Positions 53,460-62,455 of a stretch of 64,000 bases of DNA are shown here, piece after piece. The notes below the pieces were generated by a model that did no database searches, was not told the DNA's origin, and saw only the letters and a program-made list of their open reading frames with translations. The number at the start of each line of letters is the position of its first letter. Position 1 is the stretch's first letter. The DNA is from Actinokineospora terrae. Lineage in GTDB: Bacteria > Actinomycetota > Actinomycetes > Mycobacteriales > Pseudonocardiaceae. The position numbers were made by a program, and so were the translations under genes. The stretch covers positions 411,141-475,140 of the forward strand of contig NZ_FOGI01000003.1 in NCBI RefSeq assembly GCF_900111175.1. The letters run 5' to 3'.

Positions 53460-55049
53460 TCAGGTCCAGCGACCGGTCCCGAAGGTGTCCTGGCCCGCGC
53501 GCAGCACGGCGCGCAGTTCCATCCTGCGGACCTTGCCGGTGCCGGTGCGCGGGATCTGTTCCCAGGTCAGCAGCACTGGATCGGCCAGCGCGGGCAGGTC
53601 GCGCAGCGCGTGCCGCCACTGTGCGGGGTCGAGGTGTCCGTCGCGAGTCACCACGACCGGCTGCGGCAGGCGGCCGGGAGTGGCCAACACCACGCACTCG
53701 ACGACGTTGGTGACCCGCTCCTCCAGCACGTCCTCGAGTTCCACGCAGCTCTGCCCCGGCAGGACGTCGACCTCCCGGTCCAGCATCAGGTACGAGCCCC
53801 AGCGGGTGCGCAGGCCGATGTCGCCGGTGTTCCACCACTCGCCGTCGGTCTTGGCCAGCCAGCGGTCGTGCTCGCCGACGTAGTCGACGCACCGGGTCGG
53901 GGTCTTGGCCAGGACCAGGCCCGGGGTGCCGCGCGGGACCGGCTCGAACGTGCGCGGGTCGACCACGCGCAGCCGGGTGCGGCCGGGGGCGGGCCTGCCG
54001 AGGTTGCGCGTCGTCGGGTGTCGCGCGTCACGGGCGGCCAGCGAGCGGCGGGTGAGGAACCGGAAGGTCAGCGGGCCGGTCTCCGTCTGCCCCCACACCT
54101 GCACCCACAGCGGCCGCCGTCGAGTGGCCGCGAGGAAGGCGCGCACGGTCGGCGGGTGCACCGCGTCGAACGTGCTGATGAACAGCCGGACCCCGCGCAG
54201 CGGGTGGTCCGGTTTCTCCAGCAGCGGCCGCCACCGGACGAAGGTGGACGGCAGCGCCTCCAGCGTGGTCGGCGGGTGGTCGCGCAGCACGGGTTCCGCC
54301 GCGTCCGGGGCGTCGATGATGACGACCTCGCGCGGCGCCAGCCACAGCACGCTCGCCGTCCAGGGCACCGCGCGGCCGTGGCTGTACGAGATCGCCGAGC
54401 ACACCGTGTCGCGTCTGCGGGCGGAGACGATCGGCAGCCGGGTGGACTCCGCGCCCGCCAGGCCGTGCACCAGGGTGCGGTTGGTGTGCACGACCAGCTT
54501 CGGCACCCCGGTGGTCCCGGAGGTGTGCACGACCAGCAGCGGGTCGTCATCGTCGCGAGTGGACGGTGGTGGCGGTTCGCTGCCCCACAGGCGTTCGAGG
54601 TTGATGGTGTCCGGGTAGCGGCCTTCGAGGGTCACGGTGCGCGCGGCGCGGGCGATGAGCGTGATGCCGTGCGCGCGGGCGGTGTCCAGGACGGTGCGGG
54701 TGGTGATGAGCAGCGCGGGTTCGAGCCGTTCGAGCAGGACCTCCAGCGCGTGCGGGGCCAGTTGGTCCGACAGCAGCGCCGGGACGGCACCGACGCGCAC
54801 GGCGGCGCACGCGATGAGCACGTAATCCCAGTGGTTCGGCTTGACCACGGCCACCCGGTCGCCCGGCTTCACCCCCGCCGCGTGCAGCCACCCCGCGACG
54901 TTGCGGACCAGCGCGGCGACGGCGGGCATGTCGTAGCTGGTGCCGAAGTCGGGGGCGATGTCGAGCGGGCGGGACAGCACGACCCTGGTGCCGACCCGGC
55001 GGGCGACCAGGTCGTCGAACAGGGTGCCCAGATCACGCGGCTTGCTCAT
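53460..55049 (-). CDS. AMP-forming acyl-CoA synthetase/ligase
   Basis: This 529-residue adenylating enzyme has the P-loop-like core HTSGTTGVPKLV near 185-196, the aromatic-acid motif QVWGQTETGPL near 329-339, a hinge region near 410 and the C-terminal catalytic Lys in RTGTGKVRRMEL near 503-514. The family activates a carboxylic acid as acyl-AMP and passes it to CoA or a carrier protein. The acid is not predictable by eye. Its ATG overlaps the methyltransferase 3' end by 17 nt. It might supply an acyl group to the aminated core of this operon, or a precursor to the PKS; no free carrier protein is encoded here. Confidence 0.93.
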   Translation of the reverse strand: MSKPRDLGTLFDDLVARRVGTRVVLSRPLDIAPDFGTSYDMPAVAALVRNVAGWLHAAGVKPGDRVAVVKPNHWDYVLIACAAVRVGAVPALLSDQLAPHALEVLLERLEPALLITTRTVLDTARAHGITLIARAARTVTLEGRYPDTINLERLWGSEPPPPSTRDDDDPLLVVHTSGTTGVPKLVVHTNRTLVHGLAGAESTRLPIVSARRRDTVCSAISYSHGRAVPWTASVLWLAPREVVIIDAPDAAEPVLRDHPPTTLEALPSTFVRWRPLLEKPDHPLRGVRLFISTFDAVHPPTVRAFLAATRRRPLWVQVWGQTETGPLTFRFLTRRSLAARDARHPTTRNLGRPAPGRTRLRVVDPRTFEPVPRGTPGLVLAKTPTRCVDYVGEHDRWLAKTDGEWWNTGDIGLRTRWGSYLMLDREVDVLPGQSCVELEDVLEERVTNVVECVVLATPGRLPQPVVVTRDGHLDPAQWRHALRDLPALADPVLLTWEQIPRTGTGKVRRMELRAVLRAGQDTFGTGRWT

Positions 55050-55830
55050 CGGCGCCCTTCCGGCCGATGACGGTGATCATCACCTGGGACAGCCAGCGGG
55101 TCCCCGGGTCGTCGATGTCGGCGAGCGCGGCGTCCACCTCGGCCGCGGTCACCAGCCCGCGCCCGACCATGGCGGGCTTCAGGTGCTCCAGCCACAGTGC
55201 GAACCAGCGGCCCTGCGGGGTACCACCGGTGATCACCTCGGCCCGGCCCTCGGCGCGCACGTCCCGCAGCCCGGCGCCGTGCGCGAGGTCGACGTCGAGC
55301 AGCCCGCAGCGCGGGTGGTAGCCGGACTCGGCCATCACCGCGTACGCCGCGTCGCGGACCCTGGGCCGCAGCACCCCGCCTGCGGTGGCCAGCGTGGTCG
55401 CCGTGTCGGTGTCCTCCAGCACGAGGTGCCCGCCGGGGCGCAGCGCGGCGACCATCCGGCGCACCGCGGCCGCCCGGTCCGCGAGGTGCTGCACCACGAG
55501 CCGCGCGTGCACCAGGTCGTAGTTGCCGCCGGGCACCGGGTCGCGGCTGATGTCGCCGCGGTGCACCGAGACGCCGCAGCCGCGCAACCAGCCCAGCCGG
55601 GAGGTGTCGATGTCGAGGGCCGTGACCGCGGCGCCGCACTCGGCCAGCCACGCCGCGATCGACCCGCGCCCGGCGCCGATCTCCAGGCACCGGCTGCCCC
55701 TGCCGACCCCCAGCGCGGCGAGGCGGCTGGTGGTGCCCGGGTCCCAGAGGTGCTCGCCGAGCGAGAGCCTCTCCTCCTCCCGCGCGAAGGAGGTCGCGAA
55801 CACGTAGCTGATCGTCGCGGGCTCAGCCAC
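55033..55830 (-). CDS. SAM-dependent methyltransferase
   Basis: This 265-residue class I methyltransferase has the SAM-binding motif CLEIGAGRGSIAAWLAE near 52-68, the acidic post-I residue in VTALDIDTS, and NYDLVHARLVVQHLADR near 104-120. The GTG at 55830 overlaps the stop of the oxidase gene by 8 nt, which is better coupled than the longer ATG start at 55854. The methyl acceptor is unknown; O- or N-methylation of the aminated or prenylated product would fit the operon. Confidence 0.9.
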   Translation of the reverse strand: MAEPATISYVFATSFAREEERLSLGEHLWDPGTTSRLAALGVGRGSRCLEIGAGRGSIAAWLAECGAAVTALDIDTSRLGWLRGCGVSVHRGDISRDPVPGGNYDLVHARLVVQHLADRAAAVRRMVAALRPGGHLVLEDTDTATTLATAGGVLRPRVRDAAYAVMAESGYHPRCGLLDVDLAHGAGLRDVRAEGRAEVITGGTPQGRWFALWLEHLKPAMVGRGLVTAAEVDAALADIDDPGTRWLSQVMITVIGRKGADEQAA

Positions 55831-57133
55831 GGGCCACCGCCGGGGAGTCCACAACGGACAGCCGCTCGGCCACCAGTTCCGCCGAGCGCACCGCGGCCTC
55901 GCTGCTGGGCCGCATCGCGTACCAGTCGCCCACGTACTCGACCGCGGCAGGCGGCCTGCCCGCGAACCCCGCGCGGGCGTTGAGCGCGGCGGGGGTGGGC
56001 ATCGGCAGCCCGTGCTCGAAGCGGGTGACGATGGTGCCGCGCAGGGCGTGCGCGATGCCGGGCAGGTACTTCTCGGCGTGGGCGATCAGGGTGCGGCTGA
56101 TCTCGTCGTCGGTCTGCTCCAGCAGCGCGGGCACCGCGGCGGGCGTGGCGACCAGGCTGACCATGCCCCGGTCGACGGGCACCCGGCCCAGGTGCTTGCG
56201 GTCGTCGACGACCAGGCCCGCCAGGACCTGGTTCTCCACCTCCGGGACGGCGAGGGCGAACGAGCGGCCCAGTCCGTCGAGTGGCCGCGACAGCAGGCAG
56301 ACGACCTTCACCATCGGCCGGTACTCGCACCGCCGCACGTACTCGGGCGCGCCGCCGTGCAGGGTGACCGCGAGCGGGGCGGGCACGGCCATGACGATGG
56401 TGCGGGCCGTCAGCGGGGTGCGGTCGGCGACCAGCCGGGCGCCGGTGTCGGTGGTGACGACCTCGCGGACCGGCACGCCGGTGCTGACCTCCACCTGGTC
56501 GGCCAGCCGCAGCGCCAGGGTGTCCATGCCGTCGCGGAAGGTGCGGAAGGTCTTGGTGGCGCCCACCGCGAGGGTGTGGCTCAGGAACGGGCCCGCGCAC
56601 GCCTGGGTGGTGTCCCAGCCGAAGTAGCCGCCCGCCAGCGGCTGGAACAGGTAGTCGTGCAGGTCGCCGCGGGAGATCTCGGCGATGGTGCGGTCGCCGA
56701 GCGGGGTGGCCTCCGGGGTGTCGACGTCGTAGGCGCGGCGCCTGGCCGCGGCGCCGCCGAGCAGGCCCAGCAGGGTCAGCCGGGCCGGGACGCCGAGACC
56801 CGCGCCGGTGAGCAGGCCGATCGGGTCGCCGACGTGGCCGCGGGCCTTGCCGTCGCGCCAGACCGCGAGGTCGGCGCCGATCAGCGGGACCTCGGCGTCG
56901 GTGAGCCGCAGGTCCTCGATCAGCCGCCAGGTGGCCGGGTAGCCGGTGCTGCCGATCATCTCGGCGCCGGTGTCGGCGAGGTAGCCGTCGCGGCGCTCGG
57001 TGCGCATCCGGCCGCCGATGTGCTCGCCGGACTCGAAGACGTGCACGGACCTGCCTTGGGCGCGCAGCCGGTAGGCGGCGGCCAGCCCCGCGATCCCGGC
57101 TCCGACGACGGCGACATCCAGATCTGGGCTCAC
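55823..57133 (-). CDS. FAD-dependent amine oxidase/protoporphyrinogen-oxidase-like enzyme
   Basis: This 436-residue flavoprotein begins with a dinucleotide fold (VAVVGAGIAGLAAAYRL), a conserved second loop (EHIGGRMRTE) and ends with the family's FAD-contacting segment (VGDWYAMRPSSEAAVRSAE). The family covers amine oxidases, phytoene desaturases and protoporphyrinogen oxidases. The GTG at 57133 overlaps the UbiA stop by 4 nt (GTGA). Lying between a prenyltransferase and a methyltransferase, it could oxidise an amine or desaturate a prenyl chain; the sequence does not decide between them. Confidence 0.9.
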   Translation of the reverse strand: MSPDLDVAVVGAGIAGLAAAYRLRAQGRSVHVFESGEHIGGRMRTERRDGYLADTGAEMIGSTGYPATWRLIEDLRLTDAEVPLIGADLAVWRDGKARGHVGDPIGLLTGAGLGVPARLTLLGLLGGAAARRRAYDVDTPEATPLGDRTIAEISRGDLHDYLFQPLAGGYFGWDTTQACAGPFLSHTLAVGATKTFRTFRDGMDTLALRLADQVEVSTGVPVREVVTTDTGARLVADRTPLTARTIVMAVPAPLAVTLHGGAPEYVRRCEYRPMVKVVCLLSRPLDGLGRSFALAVPEVENQVLAGLVVDDRKHLGRVPVDRGMVSLVATPAAVPALLEQTDDEISRTLIAHAEKYLPGIAHALRGTIVTRFEHGLPMPTPAALNARAGFAGRPPAAVEYVGDWYAMRPSSEAAVRSAELVAERLSVVDSPAVARG

Positions 57134-58086
57134 GAACCGGCTCCAACGACGAGGATCAGGTTGACCGCGACCAGCGTCGCGGTGGTGGCGCGGTGGGCGC
57201 GCAGGCCGAGCAGCCTGGCGGCGAGCAGGTCGCCGAGTCCGACGCCGCGGCGCAGCTGCGCGACCCGGACCCCCATGGCGGGCAGCATCGCCAGCGCGAA
57301 CCACCACGGCGCGGGGCCGAGCCCGGCTGCGGTGACCACGAGGGCGACCTCGGCGACGGTGAGCCCGGCGATGAACGCGCGGTTGGCCTGGGCGCTGACG
57401 ATCGCGGCGACCGTCGGGCGGCCGACGGCGGCGTCCCCCTCGGCGTCGCGGGTGTTGGAGTACACCCCGAACAGCAGCGGCCCGAGTCCGAACAGGACGG
57501 CCTGCACGGCGCCGAACCCGGTGAGGCCGCCGGTCGACAGGCCGACCCCGACCAGCACCAGCCCGGTGCCGAACCCGGCGAGGAACACCTCCTGCCAGCC
57601 GCGGTAGCTGATCTTGAGCCCCCAGGAGTACTGCACCGAGGACGCCAGGCACAGCGCGGCGAGCAGCACGGTCCACAGTGGAGCGAACGGCGCGATCAGG
57701 ACCGCGAGCAGCCAGAGTGCCGCTCCGGCACCCGCGGCCGCCCAACCGAAGCGGATGGCCTCGGCCTCGCTGAGCTCCCCGGTCAGCAGCGGCTTGCGGG
57801 CCAGCTTGCGCGCGGGCGCGTCCGGGCCGTAGTTGGCCGCGTCGCTGCCGTCGCGGTAGCCGGTGACGTCGTCGAAGGCCACCGACCCGGCCACCACGCA
57901 CACCGTGCCCAGCCCGAACACCAGCAGCACGGCCAGTGCCGAGGGGCTGAACCCGGCCAGCGCCCAGGCCAGCGGGAACGCGAGGTAGTAGTCCCAGACG
58001 TCGAGCTTGGCGAGCCTGGCGTAGGCGCCGAGCCTGCCGCGGGTATCGGGCGCGGCCAGCGGGCCCTGGGACAGCGGCATGGTCAT
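57130..58086 (-). CDS. UbiA-family membrane prenyltransferase
   Basis: This 318-residue protein has about eight to nine membrane segments and the two Asp-rich loops of the UbiA superfamily: FDDVTGYRDGSD near 77-88 and NTRDAEGDAAVGRPT near 211-225. The first loop is a variant of the usual NDxxDxxxD. Such enzymes transfer a prenyl group from prenyl diphosphate to an acceptor inside the membrane. The ATG at 58086 overlaps the aminotransferase stop by 4 nt. The adjacent locus encodes a prenyl diphosphate synthase as likely encapsulin cargo, so the donor may come from there. The acceptor is unknown. Confidence 0.92.
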   Translation of the reverse strand: MTMPLSQGPLAAPDTRGRLGAYARLAKLDVWDYYLAFPLAWALAGFSPSALAVLLVFGLGTVCVVAGSVAFDDVTGYRDGSDAANYGPDAPARKLARKPLLTGELSEAEAIRFGWAAAGAGAALWLLAVLIAPFAPLWTVLLAALCLASSVQYSWGLKISYRGWQEVFLAGFGTGLVLVGVGLSTGGLTGFGAVQAVLFGLGPLLFGVYSNTRDAEGDAAVGRPTVAAIVSAQANRAFIAGLTVAEVALVVTAAGLGPAPWWFALAMLPAMGVRVAQLRRGVGLGDLLAARLLGLRAHRATTATLVAVNLILVVGAGS

Positions 58087-59207
58087 CGGGGGCTCCCCGG
58101 GAAGTCGCAGACCGCGTCGGCGATGTGCTCGACCTGGGCGTCGGTCAGGTGCGGGTAGATGGGCAGGGCGAGGGTGCGGGCGCTGGCCAGTTCCGCGTGC
58201 GGCCAGTACTGCCCCTGCCGGGCGTACGGGGCGAAGGCGGGCTGGGCAGGCAGCGGCGCGGGGTAGTAGACGTGGCTGTCGACGCCCCTGGCGGCCAGGT
58301 GCCGCTTGAGGTCGTCGCGGCGGTCGGCGAGCAGGGAGTAGACGTAGAAGCAGCGGCCGGCGCGGCCGGGCGGCGGGGGCTGGACGCCGCGCTCGACCAG
58401 CGGGGCGAACCGGGCGGTGTAGTAGTCGGCGATCTCGGCGCGGCGGCGCAGCCTGGCGGCGAGGCCGGGCAGCCGCTGGAGCTGGAAGTCGGCCATCACC
58501 TCGTCGAAGCGGCTGTTGTGGCCGACCACGTGGTGCACGAACCGGGTCCGCCCGTCCTGGCCGTGGTTGCGCAGCATCCGCGCCATCCGGCCCAGCTCGG
58601 GGTCGTCGGTGACCACCGCGCCGCCCTCGCCGATCGAGCCGAACGTCTTGACCTGGACGAACGAGAACACCCCGGCGTCGCCCCAGCGGCCAGCGGGCAC
58701 CCCGCCGAGCACGCCGCCCTGGGCGACCGCGGAGTCCTCCACCAGCCGGACACCGTGCCGGGTGGCCAGCTCGCGCATCGTGGGCATGTCGGCCATCACC
58801 GAGAACATGTGCGCGGGCATGATCGCCGCGGTCCGGCTGGAGATCGCGGCCTCGACCTCGTAGGGCTCGATGACCATCGTCCACGGGTGCACGTCGGCGA
58901 ACACCGGCGTCGCGCCGACGGAGATCACCGACGACGCGAGCGGGGCGCAGCCGAACGCGGGAACCACCACCTCGTCGCCCGCGCCGATGCCCATCGCGCG
59001 CAGCACCAGCGTCAGCGCCGTCGTGCCGCTGCCGCAGGCGACCACGTCGGCGGCACCGAGGTCGCGCCGCAGCGCCTCCTCGAACGCGGCGGTGCGCTCG
59101 CCGAGGATGAACCTCTGCTCCGGCGCGGTGCCGATGCGGAACACCGTCTCCAGCAGGGCGTCGCGCTCGCGGTCGAACAGGTCCGGGGGGAAGAACGGGA
59201 GGGTCAC
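58083..59207 (-). CDS. DegT/DnrJ/EryC1-family aminotransferase (A)
   Basis: This 374-residue PLP enzyme shows the family features: CGSGTTALTLVLRAMGIGAG near 59-78, GDEVVVPAFGCAP, VEDSAVAQGG and the PLP Lys in SFVQVKTFGSIGEGGAVVTDD. These enzymes usually aminate keto-sugars or keto-cyclitols. The GTG at 59207 overlaps the stop of the second aminotransferase by 4 nt. Sequence motifs differ between the two (SFVQVKTFGS here, SFFPTKTLGA there), so they are diverged paralogues probably acting at different carbons. Confidence 0.93.
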   Translation of the reverse strand: MTLPFFPPDLFDRERDALLETVFRIGTAPEQRFILGERTAAFEEALRRDLGAADVVACGSGTTALTLVLRAMGIGAGDEVVVPAFGCAPLASSVISVGATPVFADVHPWTMVIEPYEVEAAISSRTAAIMPAHMFSVMADMPTMRELATRHGVRLVEDSAVAQGGVLGGVPAGRWGDAGVFSFVQVKTFGSIGEGGAVVTDDPELGRMARMLRNHGQDGRTRFVHHVVGHNSRFDEVMADFQLQRLPGLAARLRRRAEIADYYTARFAPLVERGVQPPPPGRAGRCFYVYSLLADRRDDLKRHLAARGVDSHVYYPAPLPAQPAFAPYARQGQYWPHAELASARTLALPIYPHLTDAQVEHIADAVCDFPGSPR

Positions 59208-60397
59208 GCGCCGCCCCCGCCGTAGAAGGCGCGGATGAGCGAGCAGACCCGGTCGACCTGGGCCTCGGTGAGGTCGGGGTAGAGCGGGAGGGCGACGGCG
59301 TTGGCGCAGGCGGCCTCGGCGTGCGGGAACTGGCCGCGCCGGTACCCGAGGTGGGCGAAGCAGGGTTGCAGGTGCAGCGGGACCGGGTAGTAGGTCTCGG
59401 TGCCCACCGAGTGCGCCGACAGGTACGCGGCGAGGGCGTCGCGGTGGTCGACCTCGACCAGGTAGACGTAGAACACCGGGTTCGTGTCCGCGTCCCGGTG
59501 TTGCACCGTGGGCAGGCGGCGGATGCCGGGGCAGCCGCGCAGCGCCTGGGTGTAGTGCGCGGCGAGGGTGGCGCGGCGGGCGATGTCGGCGTCGAGGGTG
59601 GCGAGCTTGGCCAGCAGCACCGCGGCCTGCACGTCGTCCATCTTGGAGTTGCAGCCGGGCAGGACCGTCTCGTTCGAGATGCCGGGGAAGTTGTCCAGCG
59701 TGTGCCCGAACCGGCCGTGGTGGCGCAGCGCGGCGGCGGTCTCGGCGATCCGGTCGTCGTCGGTGATCACCGCGCCCGCGTCGCCGAGCGCGCCGAGGGT
59801 CTTGGTGGGGAAGAAGGAGAGCACCCCGCCCGCGCCGTGCAGGCCTGCGTGCAGCCCGTCCCAGCGCATGCCGATCGCCTCGGCGCTGTCCTCGACGACG
59901 GTGAGCGCGTGCCGCTGGGCGAACGCGGTGACCGCGCCGAGGTCGGCGAGCTGGCAGAACAGGTGCACCGGCATGACCATCCTGGTGGCGGCGGTGACCG
60001 CCACTGTGGACACGTCGACGCCGTAGCCGACCGGGTCGATGTCGGCGAACGCGGGCCGCCCACCGGCCAGCACCACCGAGGACGCCGAGGCGACGAAGCT
60101 GAACGCGGGCACGACCACCTCGTCGCCCGGCTGCAGGCCCGCCGCGCGCAGCAGCAGCACCAGCGCGTCGGTGCCGGAGTTGACCCCGACCACGTGCCGG
60201 GCGCCGAGGTACTCGGCCAGGGCGCGCTCGAACCGGCCGACCAGCGGGCCGTGCGAGTACTTGCCGCGGTCGACCACCGCGTCCAGGTTGGCCTTGACCG
60301 AGGGCCACAGCGCGGCGAACGACGCCGCCTGGGTGAAGAAGGGCACCGCGGGCGCGGCCGCGGTCCCCCGGTCCGCGACTACCGCGGCGTGCTCCAT
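59204..60397 (-). CDS. DegT/DnrJ/EryC1-family aminotransferase (B)
   Basis: This 397-residue PLP enzyme has the sugar-aminotransferase layout: GVNSGTDALVLLLRAAGLQP near 91-110, VVEDSAEAIG near 186 and the PLP Lys in LSFFPTKTLGALGDAGAVIT near 207-226. The ATG at 60397 heads the minus-strand operon, and the 222-nt divergent region with the oxidoreductase gene lies upstream. Together with the oxidoreductase it forms the classic pair for making an amino sugar or aminocyclitol from a hydroxyl group. The first 20 residues (EHAAVVADRGTAAAPAVPF) are low in complexity. Confidence 0.93.
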   Translation of the reverse strand: MEHAAVVADRGTAAAPAVPFFTQAASFAALWPSVKANLDAVVDRGKYSHGPLVGRFERALAEYLGARHVVGVNSGTDALVLLLRAAGLQPGDEVVVPAFSFVASASSVVLAGGRPAFADIDPVGYGVDVSTVAVTAATRMVMPVHLFCQLADLGAVTAFAQRHALTVVEDSAEAIGMRWDGLHAGLHGAGGVLSFFPTKTLGALGDAGAVITDDDRIAETAAALRHHGRFGHTLDNFPGISNETVLPGCNSKMDDVQAAVLLAKLATLDADIARRATLAAHYTQALRGCPGIRRLPTVQHRDADTNPVFYVYLVEVDHRDALAAYLSAHSVGTETYYPVPLHLQPCFAHLGYRRGQFPHAEAACANAVALPLYPDLTEAQVDRVCSLIRAFYGGGGA

Positions 60398-60425
60398 GCC
60401 TGTCCTTGCCCGTCCTCGAAGACCA

Positions 60426-60445
60426 GTACCGCGACCGGTACCGCG
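60426..60445. promoter_or_regulatory. GTACCGCG direct repeat upstream of aminotransferase B
   Basis: GTACCGCG occurs twice, 12 bp apart, within 50 bp of the aminotransferase start codon. A regulator site is possible. Confidence 0.3.
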
Positions 60446-60492
60446 GTGCCACGCCGCACCCGGCGCGCGGTCCAAACTAGGTGGTGGGCATC

Positions 60493-60507
60493 CGTTGCGC
60501 GGCAACG
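60493..60507. promoter_or_regulatory. Inverted repeat in the divergent promoter region
   Basis: CGTTGC and GCAACG form perfect arms around GCG, followed by the A-rich run CAAACAAAAGATC. It lies midway between the two divergent operons and could serve both. Confidence 0.35.
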
Positions 60508-60550
60508 CAAACAAAAGATCACACGGACGTGTGGCGGTGCCGGGTCCACG

Positions 60551-60580
60551 TTGACACCCGCGGCCGCGGCGACCAGGGTT
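60551..60580 (+). promoter_or_regulatory. Candidate promoter of the oxidoreductase operon
   Basis: A consensus -35 TTGACA (60551-60556) is followed 17-18 nt later by a weak -10 (AGGGTT). The ribosome site AGGAGGAGG at 60601 and the ATG at 60620 follow. Confidence 0.35.
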
Positions 60581-60619
60581 TGGCGCGTCCCGAGGTCGCC
60601 AGGAGGAGGCACGCCACCC

Positions 60620-61627
60620 ATGCTGGGCACGCTCGTGGTCGGGCTCGGTCGGGCAGGCGCAGGCCTGCACCTGCCGGTGCTGCGCAGGCTCGGGCACGGC
60701 GGCGGCAGGCCGTTCGGGCGGCCGCCGATCACCGTGTACGACCCGAGGCGCAGGCTGGGTGACGCCGACCTCGGCGACGTCGCGGTGGCGCACTCGCCCG
60801 CGCACGCCGCGACCCTGGTGGATCCCGATCGGACGGTGGTGCACCTGTGCACCGGTCCGAGCGCGCGGCTGCGGCCGCTGACCGAGCTGGCGGACCTGGG
60901 GTTCCGCCGGTTCCTGGTGGAGAAGCCGCTGGCGGGTGACGAGGTCGAGCTGCGCGAGGTGCTGCGGCTGCGCGAGCACGGCAGGCTCGACCTGCTGCCG
61001 GTGGCGCAGTGGCGGTGCAGCGAGCTGACCACGCGGCTGCTCGGCGTGCTGGCGGGCGGGCGGCTGGGCCGGTTGCGGTCGGTGGAGTTCACCCAGTCCA
61101 AGCCCCGCTTCGCCAGGACCCTGGCAGGCGACGACCACCCGTCGGCCTTCGACGTGGAGGTCCCGCACTCGCTGGCGGTGGCCCTGCTGCTCGCCGGGCG
61201 CGGCGAGGTCGTGGCGGCCGGGTGCACCGACATGCTGCTCGGCGACGCGGTGTTCCCGTCGCTCGGCGGGGCGTGGCTGCGGCTGCGGCACGCCGACGGC
61301 GTGCTCACCGACATCCGCGCCGACCTGACCGCGCCGGTGCGGGAGCGGCGGGTGACCGTCGAGCTGGAGGGCGGCACGCTGGTGGGGCACTACCCGATCA
61401 GCGCGGCGGACGAGTACGCGCAGCTGTCGGTGCGCACCAAGGGCGGCAAGGTCGAGTCGGTGTTCCGCGACGACTCGCTCGGCGCGTTCATCGCCCGCGC
61501 CTACCGGCACTTCGAGGGCACCGAGCCGATCACCGACGAGCCAGCGACCGGCGCCACCGTCGTGTCGCTGCTGGCCGAGGCGAAGCGGGTGGCCGGGCTG
61601 CGCGCGCCGGTGGAGGTCCCGAGGTGA
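60620..61627 (+). CDS. Gfo/Idh/MocA-family oxidoreductase
   Basis: This 335-residue NAD(P)-dependent enzyme has an N-terminal Rossmann motif (VVGLGRAGAGLHLPVLRR near 5-22) and the family hallmark EKPLAG near 100-105, followed by a C-terminal alpha/beta domain. The family oxidises or reduces a hydroxyl of sugars and cyclitols. A strong ribosome site (AGGAGGAGG) precedes the ATG. It is the first gene of the plus-strand operon and is coupled to the next gene by a 4-nt GTGA overlap. It probably makes the ketone that one of the divergent aminotransferases uses. Confidence 0.9.
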   Translation: MLGTLVVGLGRAGAGLHLPVLRRLGHGGGRPFGRPPITVYDPRRRLGDADLGDVAVAHSPAHAATLVDPDRTVVHLCTGPSARLRPLTELADLGFRRFLVEKPLAGDEVELREVLRLREHGRLDLLPVAQWRCSELTTRLLGVLAGGRLGRLRSVEFTQSKPRFARTLAGDDHPSAFDVEVPHSLAVALLLAGRGEVVAAGCTDMLLGDAVFPSLGGAWLRLRHADGVLTDIRADLTAPVRERRVTVELEGGTLVGHYPISAADEYAQLSVRTKGGKVESVFRDDSLGAFIARAYRHFEGTEPITDEPATGATVVSLLAEAKRVAGLRAPVEVPR

Positions 61628-62454
61628 CGGTGCTGGCCGGGATCGGCGACGAGGCCGGGCCGGGGCTGGCCGAGCAGGTCGCCGCGATCGCCGCGCTGGG
61701 CTGGTCGGCGATCGAGCTGCGGTCGGTGGACGGGGTGCCCTTCGCCGCGCTGGACGAGGCCGCGTTCGACGCGGTGGCCGCGACGCTGGCGGAGCTGGGG
61801 CTGCGCACGGTGTGCGTCGACTCGCGCATCGGCGACTGGTCGACCTCGATCACCGGTGACTTCGGCCGCGACCTGGAGGAGCTGCGGGTGCTGGCCGAGC
61901 GGTGCGGGCGGCTGGGCACCCGGTACGTGCGGGTGATGTCGTACCCGAACGACGGCCTGCACGACGACGAGTGGGAGCACCGGGCGCTGCGCCGGATGCG
62001 GGAGCTGGCGGCGCGCGCCGAGCAGGCGGACCTGGTGCTGCTGCACGAGAACTGCGCGGGCTGGGCCGGTGCGGACGCGGCGCGCGCGGCGCGGATGCTC
62101 GAAGAGGCCGACAGCCCGGCGTTGCGGCTGCTGTTCGACACCGGCAACGGCATCGCCTACGGCTACCGGGCGGCGGACTACCTGCGACCGCTGGTGCCGC
62201 ACATCGCGCACGTGCACGTCAAGGACGGCTTCGTCGGCCCGGAAGGTCCTGAGTGGACACTGCCGGGGCACGGCGAGGCCGATGTCGCGGGGTGTCTCGC
62301 GCTGCTGACCGAGAACGGCTACCAGGGCGCGCTGTCCATCGAACCGCACCTGACGCTGCGCCCGCACGAGTCCGAGGGCGGCACGGGAACCGCGGACGGC
62401 TTCATCGAGGCGGGCCGCGCGCTCGAGGCCTTGCTCGCCCCAGCGGGCCGGTGA
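61624..62454 (+). CDS. Sugar phosphate isomerase/epimerase-like TIM barrel
   Basis: This 276-residue protein matches the xylose-isomerase-like AP-endonuclease-2 fold: AIAALGWSAIELRSVDG near 22, LHENCAGW near 139, FDTGNGIAYGY near 175, HVHVKDGF near 198 and SIEPHL near 238, which supply the metal-binding Glu/Asp/His set. Members act on ketoses and related polyols. The GTG at 61624 overlaps the upstream stop. With the Gfo/Idh enzyme it suggests rearrangement of a sugar or cyclitol. Confidence 0.9.
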   Translation: MTVLAGIGDEAGPGLAEQVAAIAALGWSAIELRSVDGVPFAALDEAAFDAVAATLAELGLRTVCVDSRIGDWSTSITGDFGRDLEELRVLAERCGRLGTRYVRVMSYPNDGLHDDEWEHRALRRMRELAARAEQADLVLLHENCAGWAGADAARAARMLEEADSPALRLLFDTGNGIAYGYRAADYLRPLVPHIAHVHVKDGFVGPEGPEWTLPGHGEADVAGCLALLTENGYQGALSIEPHLTLRPHESEGGTGTADGFIEAGRALEALLAPAGR

Positions 62455-62455
62455 C

